Origin: Eubacteriales bacterium
GTDB lineage: Bacteria > Bacillota > Clostridia > Peptostreptococcales > Anaerovoracaceae
Length of the DNA: 36,212 bases
NCBI GenBank assembly: GCA_028706405.1
Contig: JAQWBM010000021.1
Location: 1 to 36,212, forward strand
Direction of reading: 5' to 3'
Shown here: one piece after another, positions 33,030 through 36,212 of the stretch
How positions within the stretch are numbered: the first letter of the stretch is position 1
Layout: each line of letters starts with the position of its first letter
The notes under the pieces: generated by a model
Seen by the model: the letters and a program-made list of their open reading frames with translations, nothing else
Database searches by the model: none
What the model was told of the DNA's origin: nothing
Translations under genes and position numbers: made by a program

Positions 33030-33779
33030 CTATTCCAGTATTCTTCCGTCTGTTGAAATGGTCACGATCTGCCATGGTATCATCTTACCGCTGTTCTTCA
33101 ATGCCGTAACTATTGCATTCTGAATTCCGCCGCAGCATGGCACCTCCATGCGAACAACAGTAACACTTTTGATTTCGTTATTCGCTAGAATGGCTGTCAG
33201 CTTTTCTGAGTAATCCACGTTGTCCAGCTTAGGGCAGCCAATAAGTGTGATTCTGTTTCTGATAAACCCATTGTGAAAATCTGCATAGGCATAGGCAGCG
33301 CAGTCTGCGGCAATCAACAGGTTTGCGCCATCAAAGTATGGTGCGTTCACCGGAACCAGCTGAATCTGCACCGGCCACTGCTGCAGCTGGGATTCAACGC
33401 TTACCGGCTGCGCAGGTGCGGCAGAATGGACGTTGTGTGCTGTATTTTCTCGATTGAAAGTTCTGGATTGACTTCCAGGGCATCCGCAGGCAAGGTCAGG
33501 CTGCATGTGTCCATGAGTATGCTGCTGTAGATCGGCAGCTTGATTTTTCATATTCTCTGCAACAGCGGCTTCATCAAAGGCAGCTGCCTCCCTTTCCACA
33601 AAAGTGATAGCGCCTGTTGGACAGACCGGAAGACAATTACCAAGCCCGTCGCAGTAATCATCTCTGATCAATTCCGCTTTTCCGTCTATCATGGCGATGG
33701 CGCCCTCATGGCACGCGTTTACGCATAGCTCACAACCGTTACACTTTTCTTTATCGATATTAATTATAGTTCTAATCAT
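33030..33779 (-). CDS. 4Fe-4S ferredoxin-type protein with C-terminal cysteine domain
   Basis: The 249-residue protein has an N-terminal 2[4Fe-4S] module: C13, C16, C19, C23 in CNGCELCVNACHEG and C43, C49, C53 in CDGLGNCLPVCPTG. The second motif has wider spacing, as in many clostridial ATP-independent ferredoxin proteins. A flexible His- and Cys-rich linker follows (HTHGHMQPDLACGCP, residues 86-100). The C-terminal domain (about 135-249) has LLIAADCAAYAYADF, LIGCPKLDN and MEVPCCGGIQNAI, possibly a further metal or cluster site. Role is likely electron transfer or redox sensing. Start 33779 follows CAGGAGGATC. It is divergent from the Crp/Fnr gene, so the pair may be co-regulated through the palindrome between them. 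Confidence 0.85.
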   Translation of the reverse strand: MIRTIINIDKEKCNGCELCVNACHEGAIAMIDGKAELIRDDYCDGLGNCLPVCPTGAITFVEREAAAFDEAAVAENMKNQAADLQQHTHGHMQPDLACGCPGSQSRTFNRENTAHNVHSAAPAQPVSVESQLQQWPVQIQLVPVNAPYFDGANLLIAADCAAYAYADFHNGFIRNRITLIGCPKLDNVDYSEKLTAILANNEIKSVTVVRMEVPCCGGIQNAIVTALKNSGKMIPWQIVTISTDGRILE

Positions 33780-33817
33780 TTCTTTGATCCTCCTGTATAT
33801 ATAATTTTCAATAATCT

Positions 33818-33846
33818 TTGCTTTTCTGTTTTAAGTATAGTAAAAT
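33818..33846 (+). promoter_or_regulatory. Promoter of Crp/Fnr regulator
   Basis: TTGCTT (33818-33823) and TAAAAT (33841-33846) have a 17-bp spacer. The expected transcription start falls just before the palindrome at 33860. Confidence 0.5.
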
Positions 33847-33859
33847 CAAATTATAAGCA

Positions 33860-33877
33860 TTGTTGCATTTGCAACAA
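33860..33877. promoter_or_regulatory. Crp/Fnr-type operator palindrome
   Basis: TTGTTGCA and TGCAACAA are perfect 8-bp arms with a TT spacer. The site lies between the -10 box and the ribosome site of the Crp/Fnr gene, so binding there should repress the gene, an autoregulatory loop. It could also affect the divergent ferredoxin gene. Confidence 0.65.
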
Positions 33878-33889
33878 AGGAGCAATTTT

Positions 33890-34549
33890 ATGAAATATAA
33901 TTTAAAAACTTTGATGAAATCTCCATTATTCCAGGATATTTCGGAAAATGATATGGAAGCTATGCTGAGCTGCCTTGGAGCAACGGAACGTAAATACAGA
34001 AAAAATGAAGTGATTCTTTTGGCAGGCACAAAGGTATCTTCTGTTGGAATTTTGACTGAGGGAAATGCCCAGATTACAAGGGATGATGCGGAAGGCAACC
34101 GGACCATCTTGTCTGAGCTGGAACAAGCGGACTTGTTTGCAGAAGCCTATGTGGCTGCCGGTTATGCAGAAATTCCAGTCACTGTCATTGCCACATCAGA
34201 CTGCCGGATCGTCTGGATCTCATTCGATAAAATCATAGGCACCTGTAGCTCGTCATGTGACTTTCACAATACTCTTGTGCAGAACATGATGCGGGTCATC
34301 GCAATAAAGAATATATTTATGAATGAAAAGATGCGGATTCTTTCATGTAAAACAACAAAAGAAAAGCTGATGACATATCTTAATGATTATTCGGAACGGG
34401 TTGGAAATGATAAGTTTAAGATACCGTTTTCCAGAACCGAACTTGCGGATTTTCTCAGCGTGGACAGGAGTGCCATGTCCCGGGAGTTAAGCAGACTGAG
34501 GGACGAGGGATATATCAGGTATAATAAAAATGAGTTTGAACTTTTATGA
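33890..34549 (+). CDS. Crp/Fnr-family transcriptional regulator
   Basis: The 219-residue protein has an N-terminal cNMP-binding-like beta roll (about 15-125; SPLFQDISENDMEAMLSCLG, EVILLAGTKVSSVGILTEG) and a C-terminal winged HTH (IPFSRTELADFLSVDRSAMS, then RELSRLRDEGYIRYN). It has no N-terminal Fe-S cysteine cluster as in E. coli FNR; scattered cysteines (C33, the CSSSC pair) could bind a cofactor, which is speculation. ATG 33890 follows AAAGGAGCAATTTT. Such regulators next to a ferredoxin gene in Clostridia are often of the redox or hybrid-cluster (HcpR-like) type; note hcp elsewhere in this window. The palindrome at 33860 is its likely own site. Confidence 0.9.
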   Translation: MKYNLKTLMKSPLFQDISENDMEAMLSCLGATERKYRKNEVILLAGTKVSSVGILTEGNAQITRDDAEGNRTILSELEQADLFAEAYVAAGYAEIPVTVIATSDCRIVWISFDKIIGTCSSSCDFHNTLVQNMMRVIAIKNIFMNEKMRILSCKTTKEKLMTYLNDYSERVGNDKFKIPFSRTELADFLSVDRSAMSRELSRLRDEGYIRYNKNEFELL

Positions 34550-34568
34550 TTGTGATGTGATAAGGGGA

Positions 34569-34672
34569 TGGGGTATTGTCACTTTTCCCAATTGAAGCAG
34601 AGGGGCGAAGCTGCCGTCACCTTTTTTCAATTGTGACAGAGGAATGGAGTTGGCGTTACCTTTTTATTGATC
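34569..34672. repeat. Three degenerate tandem units with GTCAC/CAATTG motif
   Basis: Between the Crp/Fnr and RlmD genes, three units of about 35-50 bp share GGxxTTGTCACxTTTTxCAATTG followed by an AGAGG tail. They contain TATTGTCACTTTTCCC (about 34573), GCCGTCACCTTTTTTCAATT (about 34612) and GGCGTTACCTTTTTATTG (about 34652). The unit resembles one arm of the terminator hairpin at 32978-33016. Each T-run could act as a weak terminator. Confidence 0.55.
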
Positions 34673-34700
34673 CTTGATTAATAAAGAAAGTGAGCAAAGA

Positions 34701-36128
34701 ATGATGAATAAAGGGCAAAGTTATGAATTGACCATTGAAGATATGAGCACGGAAGGACAGGGCATCGGCAGAGCCGAGGGACTGGCGGTATTTGTGGATG
34801 GAGCAGTTGTCGGTGATGTAATAAAAGCGGAACTGACCAAGCTAAAAAAGAACTATGCCATTGGCAGGATAGTTGAGATACTGGAACCGTCCGCACAGCG
34901 CATCGAACCAGCTTGCAGATACGCAAAGGATTGCGGCGGCTGTTCCCTGCAATCCATGAATTATGAAGAACAGCTGAGACTTAAGAAAAAGATAGCGGAG
35001 GACAAGCTGATTCGTATCGGCGGCATCGAAAATCCAATCGTTCATGATACGATTGGTATGGAAAAACCTTGGAGATATCGAAATAAGGCGCAGTTTATAG
35101 TAAGAGAGGCAGGTGGCGCTGCCAGCTTGAAGGATGGACCTTCAGAGCCGGCGGCGGTAGGCTTTTATCGAGCCAAAAGCCATCAAATCATAAACTGTGA
35201 CGAGTGCCTTATACAGTCGGAACCGGCGGAAAAACTGGCAAAAGCCCTGCGGAAATACATGAAAACCGATCACATATCTGCCTATGATAATAAAACCGGA
35301 AAGGGGCTCATCCGCCATTTAATAGTAAAAACTGCCTTTGGAACCGGCGAGATCATGGCAATTCTGGTCATAAACGGCAAAGGGTTACCAAACATGGAGA
35401 AGCTTGTCTACATAATGGACGATGCTATAGATGAACTTAGTCCTGATCCGGATACAGGAGTGGAATTTACACTGGAAAGCGTAATTCTGAATATCAATAA
35501 AAAGAAAACTTCGGAGATCCTGGGTGAACAGAATATTACAATCGCAGGGAAATCGACTATTTTAGAACAGGCAGGAGGGCTAAATTTTGAAATATCCCCT
35601 ATGTCCTTCTTTCAAATCAATCCGACACAGATGGTGAAGCTTTTTGATAAGGTTTTGGAATATGCCTGCTTAACCGGAGAAGAGACTGTGCTTGACCTTT
35701 ACTGCGGAGTTGGCGCCATTGGTCTTTACAGCGCGATTCATGCCAAGAGGGTAATAGGAATTGAATCGGTAAAGAGCGCAGTCATCGACGCAAATAGAAA
35801 TGCGGTCATCAATCGTATAGTCAATGCAGAATTCATATGCGGCAAGGCGGAGGAGGAATTACCAAGGCTTCTGGAACAGGGCGTTAAAGCGGATGTTGTA
35901 ATTCTTGATCCGCCGAGAGCAGGCTGCGATCCCATACTTCTGGATGCGGTTGCGGCGGCAGGTCCGGACCGTATCGTTTATGTTTCTTGTGACCCTGCGA
36001 CCCTGGCACGGGATGTTAAGATCCTACGGGAAAAGGGTTATCAGTTTATAGAAGCGCAGCCGGTAGACATGTTTTCGTGGACGGGGCACGTTGAGACGGT
36101 AGTATTGCTGTCAAAGGTCGATAAATAA
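34701..36128 (+). CDS. rlmD: 23S rRNA (uracil-C5)-methyltransferase, RlmD/TrmA family
   Basis: The enzyme methylates C5 of a uridine in 23S rRNA with SAM (U1939 or U747 type). The 475 residues have an N-terminal TRAM RNA-binding domain (YELTIEDMSTEGQGIGRAEG to about 60), a 4Fe-4S site of four cysteines (CRYAKDCGGCSLQS and CDECLIQS), and the C-terminal Rossmann methyltransferase with FFQINPTQM, DLYCGVGAIGL, LDPPRAGCDP and the nucleophile Cys in VYVSCDPATLARD. Start ATG 34701 fits an AAGAAAGTGAG site; the TTG at 34674 has none. Which uridine is modified cannot be told; Gram-positive RlmCD does both. Confidence 0.93.
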   Translation: MMNKGQSYELTIEDMSTEGQGIGRAEGLAVFVDGAVVGDVIKAELTKLKKNYAIGRIVEILEPSAQRIEPACRYAKDCGGCSLQSMNYEEQLRLKKKIAEDKLIRIGGIENPIVHDTIGMEKPWRYRNKAQFIVREAGGAASLKDGPSEPAAVGFYRAKSHQIINCDECLIQSEPAEKLAKALRKYMKTDHISAYDNKTGKGLIRHLIVKTAFGTGEIMAILVINGKGLPNMEKLVYIMDDAIDELSPDPDTGVEFTLESVILNINKKKTSEILGEQNITIAGKSTILEQAGGLNFEISPMSFFQINPTQMVKLFDKVLEYACLTGEETVLDLYCGVGAIGLYSAIHAKRVIGIESVKSAVIDANRNAVINRIVNAEFICGKAEEELPRLLEQGVKADVVILDPPRAGCDPILLDAVAAAGPDRIVYVSCDPATLARDVKILREKGYQFIEAQPVDMFSWTGHVETVVLLSKVDK

Positions 36129-36154
36129 AAGTGTAAAAGTGCTTGATATAAAGG

Positions 36155-36210
36155 GAATTCCGTGATTTTGAACTCATATTCAAACTGGGTTCAAGGTCAT
36201 GGAATTTTTT
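36155..36210 (+). terminator. Terminator after rlmD
   Basis: GAATTCC/GGAATTTTTT and TTGAAC/GTTCAA form a long imperfect stem, and the T-run reaches the window end. Confidence 0.75.
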
Positions 36211-36212
36211 AT

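Overview
The window reads as chromosome of a low-to-moderate GC, strictly anaerobic member of the Clostridia (Firmicutes). The evidence is the AT-rich intergenic DNA, strong AGGAGG ribosome sites, TTG/GTG starts, the murB-PHP-rapZ-yvcK-whiA block typical of Gram-positives, the oxygen and nitrosative stress pair desulfoferrodoxin plus hybrid cluster protein, a decarboxylase alpha subunit (OadA type), and a lone beta-keto acid cleavage enzyme related to Kce of lysine fermentation. No rRNA, CRISPR array, prophage or intact transposon is visible.

Layout. 1-1060: an insertion-sequence graveyard (IS481-like and IS1182-like transposase remnants) around tRNA-Leu(UAG). 1.2-3.3 kb: a LysR regulator and an NADP-type secondary alcohol dehydrogenase. 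3.6-7.3 kb: a patchy accessory stretch with a frameshifted DUF6518 membrane protein, a perfect 32-bp inverted repeat, a structured leader with mutually exclusive pairings ahead of a DUF2325 + heavy-metal-binding pair, an HD-GYP protein with a doubtful 5' end, a DUF4491 protein, and a chimera of ABC-ATPase and CHAD-domain debris. 7.3-11.5 kb (minus strand): LysR regulator, metE and metF for methionine synthesis, with a strong hairpin/T-run between regulator and metE. 11.6-14.5 kb (minus strand): hcp (frameshifted near its 5' end), desulfoferrodoxin and an unrecognised 190-aa protein. 14.7-18 kb (plus strand): speD-speE for spermidine, then an oadA-type carboxyltransferase whose promoter carries a palindrome. 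18-21.2 kb: MgtC-family protein, a Fic-fold protein with a destroyed active-site motif, and a class III aminotransferase. 21.4-26.9 kb: murB, PHP phosphoesterase, rapZ, yvcK, kce-like, whiA as one apparent operon. 26.9-36.1 kb: EAL-HDOD protein, a DUF2975/XRE/DUF4153-like membrane module, YbgC-type thioesterase, OFA-type MFS transporter, a ferredoxin-like protein divergent from a Crp/Fnr regulator with a perfect operator palindrome, and an RlmD-type rRNA methyltransferase.

How they fit together: metE/metF and speD/speE lie back to back in function, since SAM made from methionine feeds decarboxylation for spermidine. Dfx and Hcp defend an anaerobe against superoxide and NO/hydroxylamine. The aminotransferase, Kce-like enzyme, OadA-like enzyme and secondary alcohol dehydrogenase suggest amino-acid and organic-acid fermentation. 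Two genes (DUF6518, hcp) and possibly a third (HD-GYP) each need removal of one base near an A-run to restore a normal family protein, so either assembly error or recent decay must be considered. No clear new defence or biosynthetic system is evident. The most promising undescribed items are the structured leader at about 4.6-4.9 kb and the degenerate Fic protein.
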